64,000 nucleotides of DNA from Nocardia transvalensis (GTDB lineage Bacteria > Actinomycetota > Actinomycetes > Mycobacteriales > Mycobacteriaceae). Numbering within the stretch: position 1 is the first letter of the stretch; every line of letters starts with the position of its first letter. Below, one piece after another: positions 43,018 to 50,499 of this stretch. A program made the position numbers and the translations under genes. The notes under the pieces are model-generated. The model saw only the letters and a list, made by a program, of their open reading frames with translations. It searched no databases and was not told the DNA's origin. Where the stretch lies: positions 434,001 through 498,000 of the forward strand of contig NZ_JADLQQ010000004.1 in the NCBI RefSeq assembly GCF_015477765.1, read 5' to 3'.

Positions 43018-43685
43018 TGTGAATTTCCTTCGTCGGTGGGCAGGGTCTGGGTGATGCGCCAGAGGCGGCGGGGGAGATCGCCCTCCTCGAAGGCGTGCAG
43101 GTCGGTCGGAATCCAGCCATCGGCCACTGTGTCGACCAAGGCGCGCGAAAAGAAGTGCACCGCGAATCCACCGTGTTCGTAGATGTCGTCGCCCAGCGAG
43201 GTGCCGGTGCCGAAGTGGGCGTCGCCGGTGTGGCGGACGGTGTAGACGAAGGTGCCGCCCGGACGCAGCACCCGCCGGATCTCGGCGACCAGCGCGAGGA
43301 TCTGCGGGGTGGACAGGGCCATGCACAGCAGCATATGCGCGAAAACGGCGTCGACGGACCGGTCGCGGAGTGGAATCGGTTGGCGCACATCGTGTTCCAA
43401 CACGCTCACCCGCTCGGACACGCCGGTCTGCGTGGCGGTCCGCACCAACTGGTCCAGGCCGACGGAGCTGAAATCGGCGGCAGTCACCCGAAATCCGCAG
43501 CGCGCCAGATACAGCGCATCGCGGCCGTGCCCGGCACCGAGCTCGAGCACCTCGTGCGCGCCGGCGGTCCCGAAGACCTCCGCGGCATACCTGGCCGCCT
43601 CCGACGGCTGCTCACCGTACATGCCGGGATGGTCGCGATAGGTGCGCTCCCAGTGCGCGTGCTGATCGTTGCCCACGCCGGACAT
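43014..43685 (-). CDS. Class I SAM-dependent methyltransferase
   Basis: A 223-residue small-molecule methyltransferase. HWERTYRDHPGMYGEQPSEAARYAAE opens it, motif I is VLELGAGHGRDALYLARCG, the acidic motif II AADFSSVGLD and motif IV DAVFAHMLLCMAL. The GHGRDAL variant and the YGEQPSEAA opening resemble tellurite-resistance TehB/thiopurine-type enzymes, so a role in detoxifying an element or volatile product is possible but unproven. ATG at 43685 gives the family-like start. It follows the CDF gene by 23 bases and may belong to the same transcript. Confidence 0.85.
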   Translation of the reverse strand: MSGVGNDQHAHWERTYRDHPGMYGEQPSEAARYAAEVFGTAGAHEVLELGAGHGRDALYLARCGFRVTAADFSSVGLDQLVRTATQTGVSERVSVLEHDVRQPIPLRDRSVDAVFAHMLLCMALSTPQILALVAEIRRVLRPGGTFVYTVRHTGDAHFGTGTSLGDDIYEHGGFAVHFFSRALVDTVADGWIPTDLHAFEEGDLPRRLWRITQTLPTDEGNSQ

Positions 43686-43708
43686 CCTGCCGCACGGCCG
43701 CTCGGCGG

Positions 43709-44386
43709 TCAGTGGCAGCAGTCGCAGTCGTCGTCGTCGGTTGCCCGCGCGGCCGGTGCCGGGCAGCAGGCATCGCCGCGCCACGCGTTGCGGCCCTCCA
43801 CCACCGCGACGGCGGCGATGACGAGGGCGGCGATCGGGTCGGCCCACGACCAGCCGAACAGGCTGTTGAGCAGCAGTCCGCCCAGCAGGACCGCCGACAG
43901 GTAGGTGCACAGCAGCGTCTGCTTCGAATCGGCGACCGCCGAGGAGGAACCCAACTCACGTCCCGCCCGCCGCTGGGCCCGGGACAGCACCGGCATCACC
44001 ACCAGGCTGACCGTCGCCAACCCGATCCCGACGGGGGAGTGACGGGCCTCGCCGCCGCCCAGGAGGGCGCCGACGGCATCGACGGTCACGTAGGCGGCCA
44101 GGGCGAAGAACGAGACCGCGATGATGCGCAGCGCGATCCGTTCCCGCGCCTCGGGGTCGCGCCCGGAGAATTGCCACGCCACCGCCGCCGCGGACGACAC
44201 CTCGATCACCGAATCCAGACCGAACCCGATCAGCGCCGTCGACGAGGCGCGGGTACCGGCGGTCAGTGCGATGACCGCCTCGATGACGTTGTAGGTGATG
44301 GTGGCGGCTACCAGCAGGCGAATCCGCCTCGCCAGCACGGCCTTTCGGGGCTCGCTCGAATTCCCGGCCCGCAGGGTCGGTGACAT
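43709..44386 (-). CDS. Cation diffusion facilitator metal exporter
   Basis: A CDF-type transporter of 225 residues and about five to six helices that would export a divalent metal, most likely zinc, cadmium or lead given its regulator. TLIGFGLDSVIEVSSAAAVAWQF carries the helix-2 metal site (FGLDS) and SWADPIAALVIAAVAVVEG the helix-5 site (WADP). The C-terminal tail is metal-loving: ACCPAPAARATDDDDCDCCH, with Cys, Asp and His. There is no large cytoplasmic domain, so it is a short CDF. It starts 1 base after the cmtR-like stop, forming one operon behind that sensor. Confidence 0.88.
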   Translation of the reverse strand: MSPTLRAGNSSEPRKAVLARRIRLLVAATITYNVIEAVIALTAGTRASSTALIGFGLDSVIEVSSAAAVAWQFSGRDPEARERIALRIIAVSFFALAAYVTVDAVGALLGGGEARHSPVGIGLATVSLVVMPVLSRAQRRAGRELGSSSAVADSKQTLLCTYLSAVLLGGLLLNSLFGWSWADPIAALVIAAVAVVEGRNAWRGDACCPAPAARATDDDDCDCCH

Positions 44387-44387
44387 C

Positions 44388-44717
44388 TCAGCAGCACTCT
44401 TCCGTCTCGGCGGCCGGGCAGCATGCCGGATCCACCTCGAGCACCAGCCCCAGCAGATCCTCCAGCGCGGCCGCCAGGCGCGCATCGGCCAGTTCGTAGC
44501 GGCTGCGCCGCCCCTCCGGGACCGCCACCACCAGTCCGCAACCTCGTAGGCAGGCAAGGTGATTGGACAGGATCTGCCGCGAAACCCCGATCTCATCGGC
44601 CAATTCGGCCGGATACCCGGACGCGGCGCGCAGCCGCAACAGGATCTGCGCGCGCGTGGGGTCGGCCAGCGCCCGGCCGAAGCGGGTCAGGGCGTCCCGG
44701 TGCACCAACGTCTCCAC
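44388..44717 (-). CDS. cmtR: CmtR-like ArsR/SmtB metal-sensing repressor
   Basis: A 109-residue winged-helix repressor. ALADPTRAQILLRLRAASGYPAELADEIGVSRQILSNHLACLRGCGLVV matches M. tuberculosis CmtR, including the Cys pair of the recognition helix (ACLRGC), which binds cadmium or lead with a C-terminal Cys. Here the tail has two Cys pairs (ACC, ECC), more than CmtR. Metal binding should release the operator and switch on the exporter. The GTG at 44717 lies 6-7 bases after TATTAT, so the mRNA is probably leaderless. A perfect palindrome covers the promoter (44727-44746). Confidence 0.88.
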   Translation of the reverse strand: METLVHRDALTRFGRALADPTRAQILLRLRAASGYPAELADEIGVSRQILSNHLACLRGCGLVVAVPEGRRSRYELADARLAAALEDLLGLVLEVDPACCPAAETEECC

Positions 44718-44726
44718 GGCACAGAT

Positions 44727-44746
44727 AATACAGGAGATTCTGTATT
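44727..44746. promoter_or_regulatory. Operator of the cmtR-CDF operon
   Basis: AATACAGGAGATTCTGTATT: perfect 7-bp arms with a 6-base spacer, starting 10 bases before the cmtR GTG. It overlaps the -10 element (TATTAT on the minus strand), so a bound repressor would block RNA polymerase and autoregulate. Confidence 0.8.
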
Positions 44747-44897
44747 CAGGAACAGCTGAACTGTTGTGATCTCGACCAGGGCACGGTCGCGCGGTTGCGG
44801 CGGATCGCCCATGGCGCGCGGTGCTCTTGCGCGGGCATGCTGGAGTGGCCCCGTGTTGTGCGCGGGGATCTCGGGATGCCATCGAAGGAGCTGGCCG

Positions 44898-45716
44898 ATG
44901 ACCGTATGGAATCGAATCGAGCGCGGGGCCGGGCGGCCGCTGGTGCTGCTGCACGGGGCCGGAGGGACGGCGCGCAATTGGCTGCCGGTACTGGACCGGC
45001 TGGCCGAACAGCGGCGCGTCATAGCCCTGGACTTCCCGGGATTCGGGCACACGCCATTCCCCGACGACGTCGAATTCACCATGGACTGGGTGATGCGGCA
45101 GCTGGCCGAGGAATTCGACCGGCTCGGGCTCGACGGGCCGGTGGATCTCGCCGGTAACTCCATGGGTGGCTGGTTCGCCCTGGAGGCCGCCAAGCGGGGG
45201 ATGGCCAGTTCGGTGGTGGCCGTCGCACCGGCCGGGCTGTGGCGCGGCACGGGTATGCCGAATCTGCTGTTCGCGCAGTTCCAGGCGGCCATGGCGTTCG
45301 GGCTGTGCACCCGCGGCATCGCCGGTGCCGCCCTGCACGTGGCGCCGATCCGATGGGCGGGTCTGGCATTGGTCGCGCGTCATCCGCAGCGCATCCCCAG
45401 GCGTGCGGGCATCGGCATGATCCGGGACCTGGACCGCTCGGAGCGGGCCCTGCGGCTGGCTGTGCGGCACGCGCGGTCGCTGCGGTTCGAAGGCGGCCGG
45501 AATATCGACGTCCCGGTCACCGTGGCATTCGGCACCCACGACCTGATGCTGCTGCCGGGTGTCAGTCAGTTCCGCGACGAACTTCCCCCGCACACCCGGT
45601 GGGTGACGCTGCCCGGCTGCGGGCACGTGCCGATGTCCGACGAGCCGGAGCTGGTCGCACGCACGATTCTCGACGGTATTTCCGCCGCCGCCGAGGTGCG
45701 CGAGATCGGGGCATAA
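44898..45716 (+). CDS. Alpha/beta-hydrolase
   Basis: A 272-residue hydrolase. Oxyanion segment PLVLLHGAGGTARNWLPVL, nucleophile elbow GNSMGGWFALEAA (Ser near residue 94), acid Asp in AFGTHDLMLLPG and catalytic His in LPGCGHVPMSDEPE. Lid residues 120-180 are helical and hydrophobic, so the substrate is probably lipophilic. ATG at 44898 has AAGGAG 7 bases upstream. It precedes the diiron-protein cluster in the same direction, 76 bases apart, and may be co-transcribed. The substrate is unknown. Confidence 0.87.
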   Translation: MTVWNRIERGAGRPLVLLHGAGGTARNWLPVLDRLAEQRRVIALDFPGFGHTPFPDDVEFTMDWVMRQLAEEFDRLGLDGPVDLAGNSMGGWFALEAAKRGMASSVVAVAPAGLWRGTGMPNLLFAQFQAAMAFGLCTRGIAGAALHVAPIRWAGLALVARHPQRIPRRAGIGMIRDLDRSERALRLAVRHARSLRFEGGRNIDVPVTVAFGTHDLMLLPGVSQFRDELPPHTRWVTLPGCGHVPMSDEPELVARTILDGISAAAEVREIGA

Positions 45717-45792
45717 CTGCCTGGCGTCGGGGGTAGTGCCTGGGCACCGGGCCGGTGATCTTCGCCCGGACGACGTCTGACGGAGGTGCACG

Positions 45793-46800
45793 ATGGCAGG
45801 TTCGACGGCTCTGGTGGCGCAGGCGCTGCCCCGACCGCGCGGGGAGCTGTCGGGCGCGGTCGTGGATCTGCTGCGCGGCGGCACGGCCGAACTCCCGGAC
45901 CTGCCCGTCGCCGAGGCCGACCCCTACGGTGAGGACCTGCAGCTGGCGCTGCACACCTGTTACGAACTGCACTACCACGGTTTCGACGGCGTCGATCCGC
46001 GGTGGGAATGGGATCCGGGCCTGCTCGCCCTGCGCGCCGAACTCGAGGACAGATTCCTGATGGCGCTGCGCCGCGATGTGCCCGGCGGCAGCGACCTCTC
46101 GGCGGAATTGGAGCAACTACTCGTCGAACCGATCGAGGCGACCGGAATCGGACAATTCCTGCGCGACGAGGGCGAGTGGTGGCATATGCGCGAATATTTC
46201 GTGCACCGCTCGATCTACCATCACAAGGAGGCCGACCCGTACGCCTGGGTGATTCCGCGGCTGCGCGGCCAGGCCAAAGCCGCCCTGGTGGCCGTCGAAT
46301 TCGACGAATACGGTGGCGGGCGCGGCGAGCGCATCCACGCGCGTTTGTTCGCCGATCTGCTCGACGGCGCCGGAGTGAATTCGGAGTATCTGCACTATCT
46401 CGACGTCGTGCCCGCGCCGATGCTGGCGCTGGTGAACATGATGTCGCTGTTCGGTCTGCACCGCAGCCGCCGCGGCGCGCTCGTCGGGCATTTCGCCACG
46501 GTCGAGATCACCTCCCCGCCCGCGGCGCGGCGCATGGTGGAGGCCCTGCGGCGGCTGGAGGCCGATCCGGCGTGCGTGTTCTTCTACGCCGAACACGTCG
46601 AGGCCGACGCGGTCCACGAACAGGTCATGCGGCGCGATGTGATCGGTGATCTGCTCGCCCAGGACCCGGCGCTGACCGAATCGGTGGTCTTCGGCATCCA
46701 GGCCACCAATCTGCTCGAGACCCGCCTCGAACAGCACATCCTGCACGACAGCTGGCGTAGCGGCCGAAGCTCGCTGCGCTCACCCGGCCTGTCGGAGTAG
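45793..46800 (+). CDS. Iron-containing redox enzyme, haem-oxygenase-like diiron family
   Basis: A 335-residue helical protein of the haem-oxygenase-like diiron (HDO) type. Candidate iron ligands lie in YELHYHGF, REYFVHRSIYHHKEADPYAW, AVEFDEYGGG, HFATVEITSP and FFYAEHVEADAVHE, which match the His/Glu spacing across the core helices. HDO enzymes cleave C-C, C-N or N-hydroxylate substrates using O2. The true substrate is unknown. ATG at 45793 has GGAGG 5 bases upstream. The following MTQ2-like, CDGSH and GNAT genes form a set that I recall as conserved across actinobacteria. Confidence 0.82.
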   Translation: MAGSTALVAQALPRPRGELSGAVVDLLRGGTAELPDLPVAEADPYGEDLQLALHTCYELHYHGFDGVDPRWEWDPGLLALRAELEDRFLMALRRDVPGGSDLSAELEQLLVEPIEATGIGQFLRDEGEWWHMREYFVHRSIYHHKEADPYAWVIPRLRGQAKAALVAVEFDEYGGGRGERIHARLFADLLDGAGVNSEYLHYLDVVPAPMLALVNMMSLFGLHRSRRGALVGHFATVEITSPPAARRMVEALRRLEADPACVFFYAEHVEADAVHEQVMRRDVIGDLLAQDPALTESVVFGIQATNLLETRLEQHILHDSWRSGRSSLRSPGLSE

Positions 46801-46850
46801 CCACCCCGGAGTGTCGGAGTAACTGTCGGCATTCCGGTTATCCGGGGTTC

Positions 46851-47507
46851 GTGATCATCTTTCGCCCGCCGGGTGTCTACCGGCCGCAAACCGATACGAA
46901 CCTGCTGGTGAGAGCGCTGCGGTCGGCGGCGATCCCGCGCGACGGCAGCGTGCTCGACATTTGTACGGGAACGGGGGCCGTGGCCATCCACGCCGCCAGG
47001 ACGGGTGCGCGGCAGGTGACCGCGATCGACGTGTCCGCGGCGGCGCTGGCCTCGGCCCGGGTCAACAGCCTGCTGCGCGGGGTCCGGCTCGAGCTGCTGC
47101 GCGGCGACTTCGCCGAGGTCCTGGGCGAGCGCAGCTTCGACGTCGTGCTCGCCAATCCGCCCTACGTGCCCTCACCGCACGGTCTGCCCGTCTCGGGCCC
47201 CGCCCGGGCGTGGGATGCGGGGATCGACGGGCGGATCGTGCTCGATCGGCTGTGCCTGATGCTGCCGCGGTTGTTGAACCCGCGCGGTGTCGCCCTGGTG
47301 GTGCATTCCGAGGTCTGCGATCCGGACCTGACACTGAACCTGCTGCGTGCGGGCGGACTCAAGGCCGCGGTGGTGGCCCGTGCCACGGTGCCGTTCGGAC
47401 CGGTGATGACCGAGCGTGCACCATGGCTGGAAGAGGCCGGACTCATCGAGCCCGGCCGCCGAGACGAGGAATTGGTGGTGGTCCGTGCCGACCGAACGCA
47501 AGCCTGA
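46851..47507 (+). CDS. MTQ2/HemK2-like SAM-dependent methyltransferase
   Basis: A 218-residue class I methyltransferase. VLDICTGTGAVAIHAARTGARQVTAIDVS is motif I plus the acidic strand, and VVLANPPYVPSP is the NPPY catalytic motif of amide- and amine-N methyltransferases, as in PrmC, HemK and MTQ2. The opening FRPPGVYRPQTDTNLLVRAL also fits MTQ2. It could methylate a protein Gln or a small molecule. The GTG at 46851 gives the family start. The 3' end overlaps the CDGSH gene by 23 bases, implying coupled expression. Confidence 0.85.
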   Translation: MIIFRPPGVYRPQTDTNLLVRALRSAAIPRDGSVLDICTGTGAVAIHAARTGARQVTAIDVSAAALASARVNSLLRGVRLELLRGDFAEVLGERSFDVVLANPPYVPSPHGLPVSGPARAWDAGIDGRIVLDRLCLMLPRLLNPRGVALVVHSEVCDPDLTLNLLRAGGLKAAVVARATVPFGPVMTERAPWLEEAGLIEPGRRDEELVVVRADRTQA

Positions 47508-47730
47508 GCACCGCCGGGTCGTGCTCACCAAGGACGGCCCCGCGCTGATCGAGGGGCCCGTAGAGCTGGTCACCGATGACGGAGCGGTGATCAGGTCCGA
47601 TCGCTTCGTCGTGGCCCTGTGTCAGTGCCGCCGATCGAAGAACTATCCGCTGTGCGACACCAGCCATCGAAAACGCCGCCGCTGCACCGATACGCCGCGA
47701 GAGGACACACGGGCCGGCAGGGCTGACTAA
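47485..47730 (+). CDS. CDGSH iron-sulfur domain protein
   Basis: An 81-residue [2Fe-2S] protein. The cluster motif CQCRRSKNYPLCDTSH matches C-x-C-x2-S-x3-P-x-C-D-x2-H exactly (three Cys plus His), and VVLTKDGPALIEGPVELV is the strand leading to it. CDGSH proteins carry redox-labile clusters and can transfer electrons or sense redox state. The C-terminus is basic. GTG at 47485 overlaps the methyltransferase gene. It is a plausible electron donor to the diiron protein encoded upstream. Confidence 0.9.
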   Translation: MPTERKPEHRRVVLTKDGPALIEGPVELVTDDGAVIRSDRFVVALCQCRRSKNYPLCDTSHRKRRRCTDTPREDTRAGRAD

Positions 47731-47801
47731 ACTGACCCGGTTGGTCGGGGGAGGTCTAGGCTGGAAATCGGGACGGCTGATGCCCTGGCGGTAGGGAGAA
47801 C

Positions 47802-48263
47802 ATGGAGATCACCGACGGTTCGCAGCCGGTCTATCGACCGGCGGAATTCACCGATCTCGAGGCCATTGCGGCCATCGAGGACGAGGTGTTCGACGAACCG
47901 TACCGTTATCTGATGCTGCGGCAGCTGTTCGATTTGCACGGATCGCAATGGTTGGTCGCGGAATTGGACGACGCCGTGATCGGATACGCGCTGACACTCG
48001 AGAAGAACGGCCGCGCGCTGCTGTTCACCTTCGCCGTGGCCAATCAGTTCCAATGCCGCGGCTACGGTCGCGCACTGCTCGAGCATGCCCTGCGGCGAAG
48101 CCGCGAACTGGGTGCCGAGGTCGAATATCTGACCGTGCGCCCGGACAATCTCCCGGCCTCGAATCTGTTCAAACAGGCCGGATTCGAGTTCATCAGACAC
48201 GACGAGCAGTACTTCGGCCCGGGCGAACCGCGCGACCTGTATGAGTACCGCCTGCGCCCCTGA
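47802..48263 (+). CDS. GNAT family N-acetyltransferase
   Basis: A 153-residue acetyltransferase. The acetyl-CoA binding motif A is FAVANQFQCRGYGRALLEHALRRS (usual Q/RxxGxG/A), followed by YLTVRPDNLPASNLFKQAGF, the typical beta5/alpha4 block. It is of the RimI/small-molecule type; the acceptor is unknown. ATG at 47802 with GGGAGAAC ahead. It lies 71 bases after the CDGSH gene, close enough to be part of the cluster. Confidence 0.9.
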   Translation: MEITDGSQPVYRPAEFTDLEAIAAIEDEVFDEPYRYLMLRQLFDLHGSQWLVAELDDAVIGYALTLEKNGRALLFTFAVANQFQCRGYGRALLEHALRRSRELGAEVEYLTVRPDNLPASNLFKQAGFEFIRHDEQYFGPGEPRDLYEYRLRP

Positions 48264-48278
48264 CCCGAGTGTGTGTTC

Positions 48279-48590
48279 ATGGCCGAGATCCCGCCGTTCG
48301 TGGCCTCGGTCTCGACGCGCATCACCCGCCGCGCCGCCGAGCACACCGTCTACATGTGCGTGGCCAGCTTCCTCAACCCGCTGGGCCCGGGCGACAGCGA
48401 GAACCTGCATGCGGCGGCACGCCCGCTGTATGCGGTCGAATCGTGGGTGGGGACGGTCTCGATGTCGGTGTTTCTTCGCGCTGCTGGTGCGCAAATGGTT
48501 CTGGGTGTGACTACCAGCCGGGATCGAATGCCTTGTGCCGCATCGCTTCCAGCATGGCGACGGCGATATTGTCGCGCAGCCGGTCGGTGA
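48279..48590 (+). CDS. Small protein gene, probably frameshifted near its 3' end
   Basis: A 103-codon ORF beginning MAEIPPFVASVSTRITRRAAEHTVYM. The first 66 codons look genuine (HAAARPLYAVESWVGTVSMSVF). After TCGGTGTTTCTTC near 48470 the frame turns to implausible Arg-rich sequence and runs 80 bases into the convergent gene. In the +1 frame the sequence continues FFALLVRKWFWV and stops at 48508-48510, one base before that gene. One extra T in the TTT run would explain this. The intact protein would be about 76 residues with a C-terminal hydrophobic helix. Family unknown. Confidence 0.55.
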   Translation: MAEIPPFVASVSTRITRRAAEHTVYMCVASFLNPLGPGDSENLHAAARPLYAVESWVGTVSMSVFLRAAGAQMVLGVTTSRDRMPCAASLPAWRRRYCRAAGR

Positions 48591-49482
48591 GCACACTCCA
48601 CTGCCGGGAAAATCCGGGCTCGTTCTGCAGTTCCTTCCACAGCCCTCGCAGTGCCGGTGGGGTGTGTGCGCCGGGCATCCACAGCCCGGTGACATGCTGC
48701 AGCAGCGGCGCCATGATGTCGAGGCGTTCGCGGCCGGCCGAGCCGAAGCGGTCGGCCTCGGCGAGGGCGGCGGCGGTGACCGTCAGCAACCAGTCGTGCG
48801 CGGCGAGATCCTCGCAGAACCGTTGCGCCGCAGCAAGGTCTGGTTCCTCGCGCACGATCAGCCGTACCGAACGGGTGGTGTCGTCGTGCAGCCGCAACGC
48901 CACGGCGGGGCCCGCGCTGCCGCCGACCCGGGCGATCCAGCGCAGCCGCGTGGTGCCCGCCTGCATCGGCGGCGACTGATCGAGCCGGGAATCGGCGCGG
49001 ATCCGGGCCAGCAGGCGCTCGCTGATCGACGCCAGATCCAGGGTGGCGCCGTGCGCGCGGCCGTCGAGATACCCTTCGGCCAAAGCCGTTCCGGCGGCGG
49101 CACGTTCGGGAATGCGGCTGATCACCTCCGTGACGCCCTTCTGGCTGAGGTAGTGCGACCAGGTCTGGCGCCGCCGCTCACCGGCCCGCACCACCCGGGT
49201 GTGGGCCGAGGACTGCAGTATCCGTCCGCCGACCAGTGTCACGCCGGTGGCCACGGTGCCGACGACGCGTGCCGTATTCGCGCCCAGTGCCAGATCGCAG
49301 TCCACACCGACCGCGATGGTCGGCGAAATCGCCAGTGTCCCCGGCCGTTCCCGCCAGCGCACCGCCCGTCCGGGCATCAGCGCGAGCAGTTCCCCGGCCT
49401 CGTCCCGGGTCAGTGCGGCGGCGGAGGGGAGCAGGCACGTACGCACCTCGCCGAGCACGACCAGCGGCGACGTGGAGGCCAT
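48511..49482 (-). CDS. SCO2521 family protein
   Basis: A 323-residue protein of unknown function, last gene of the SCO2521-2524-type operon. The opening SPLVVLGEVRTCLLPSAAALTRDEAGELLALMPGRAVRWRERP and the mid segment SHYLSQKGVTEVISRI are what I recall of the SCO2521 family. Mixed alpha/beta; no membrane segments and no catalytic motif evident. ATG at 49482 lies 1 base after the stop of the SCO2522-type gene (TGACATG), so translation is coupled. The 3' end faces the frameshifted small gene. Confidence 0.78.
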   Translation of the reverse strand: MASTSPLVVLGEVRTCLLPSAAALTRDEAGELLALMPGRAVRWRERPGTLAISPTIAVGVDCDLALGANTARVVGTVATGVTLVGGRILQSSAHTRVVRAGERRRQTWSHYLSQKGVTEVISRIPERAAAGTALAEGYLDGRAHGATLDLASISERLLARIRADSRLDQSPPMQAGTTRLRWIARVGGSAGPAVALRLHDDTTRSVRLIVREEPDLAAAQRFCEDLAAHDWLLTVTAAALAEADRFGSAGRERLDIMAPLLQHVTGLWMPGAHTPPALRGLWKELQNEPGFSRQWSVLTDRLRDNIAVAMLEAMRHKAFDPGW

Positions 49483-49483
49483 G

Positions 49484-50494
49484 TCAGGACCCGTCGAGCA
49501 GCAGATGGGACAGGCGCTCACCGACCTTGCGCGGCACCGCGACCGGTACCTCGTCGGCGGCGCCGCAGGCGATGATCTGCGCGACCACGTCGTCGTCCAG
49601 ATCGAGGTGGTCGAGGATCACCCGGACCGCGTGTTCGATGGCGATATAGCGCTTGGGCAGCATGGACAGGGCCTGGTACGCGGCGAACGGGGCGGCATCC
49701 GGATTGAGCTGAACCACCGGCGGCACGTCCTGCCAGCGCCGCGGCCAGGGCTCACCCGGCCGCCACGGATGCGGGTCCACCACGGAGGCACCGTGATAGC
49801 GCAGCATGCCCAGCCGCAGCAGATGCCACACCGCGGCCAGGAACGGACACGACCAGCGGGTGACGGTCCGCCCGTCGGTGACGTGGGTGCTCCACAGCTG
49901 CACATCCAGGAAGATCGAATGCTCCCGGCGGCCGAACTCCTCCGGCGGTCGATACATGCGCCCGCGCATCGCCTGCGCGGGCTCCTCGACGGAGGAGCGG
50001 CGACCGTTGCACAACCAGCCGGATTCCGCTGTGGGCGGGCGGCTTCCGGTGTCGGGCGGGGCCGGTTCGGCGACGATGCGGGCCGCCACCATCTCCGCCA
50101 CCGGAATCGGCTCACCCAGCGGTACCCCGTCGACGAACGGGGAGATCTGCCAGCAGCCGGATTCGCGGGCGAGGTAGTCGATGCTCAGCCCCGCCTCGTC
50201 GGCCGCGCGCAGCAGCCTGCCGAGGACCTCGGCGGCATCGGTGTCGGGCTGGAAGTAGTCGTCGAGCAGATAGCAGGTGCTGACCCGCGCGCCCGCGCCG
50301 AACCGGATCCTGGCCGAGTCGACGAAGGCGCTCACCAGCGGGACGATGCGGCGGAATTCCGCGCGCACATGGTCGAGGTCGGCGGTGATGTCGTTGAGAT
50401 AGAAGTGGCCCACCTCGATGGACAGATGCGACATCGGCACCGTGGCGATCCACGGCTGCTCGGTGGCCTCGCTGTATCCGCGTGCCTCGCGCAT
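49484..50494 (-). CDS. SCO2522 family protein
   Basis: A 336-residue protein of unknown function. VPMSHLSIEVGHFYLNDITADLDHVRAEFRRIVPLV and STCYLLDDYFQPDTDAAEVL are the recognisable N-terminal blocks, and HSIFLDVQLWSTHVTDGRTVTRWSCPFLAAVWHLLRLG lies in the middle. The C-terminus ends in a helical, acidic segment (LDHLDLDDDVVAQIIACGAADEVP). ATG at 50494 is 5 bases after the stop of the P-loop gene. An internal ATG at 50434 (MSHLSIEVGHF) is an alternative. A much longer frame upstream is a shadow. Confidence 0.78.
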   Translation of the reverse strand: MREARGYSEATEQPWIATVPMSHLSIEVGHFYLNDITADLDHVRAEFRRIVPLVSAFVDSARIRFGAGARVSTCYLLDDYFQPDTDAAEVLGRLLRAADEAGLSIDYLARESGCWQISPFVDGVPLGEPIPVAEMVAARIVAEPAPPDTGSRPPTAESGWLCNGRRSSVEEPAQAMRGRMYRPPEEFGRREHSIFLDVQLWSTHVTDGRTVTRWSCPFLAAVWHLLRLGMLRYHGASVVDPHPWRPGEPWPRRWQDVPPVVQLNPDAAPFAAYQALSMLPKRYIAIEHAVRVILDHLDLDDDVVAQIIACGAADEVPVAVPRKVGERLSHLLLDGS

Positions 50495-50499
50495 CCCCT

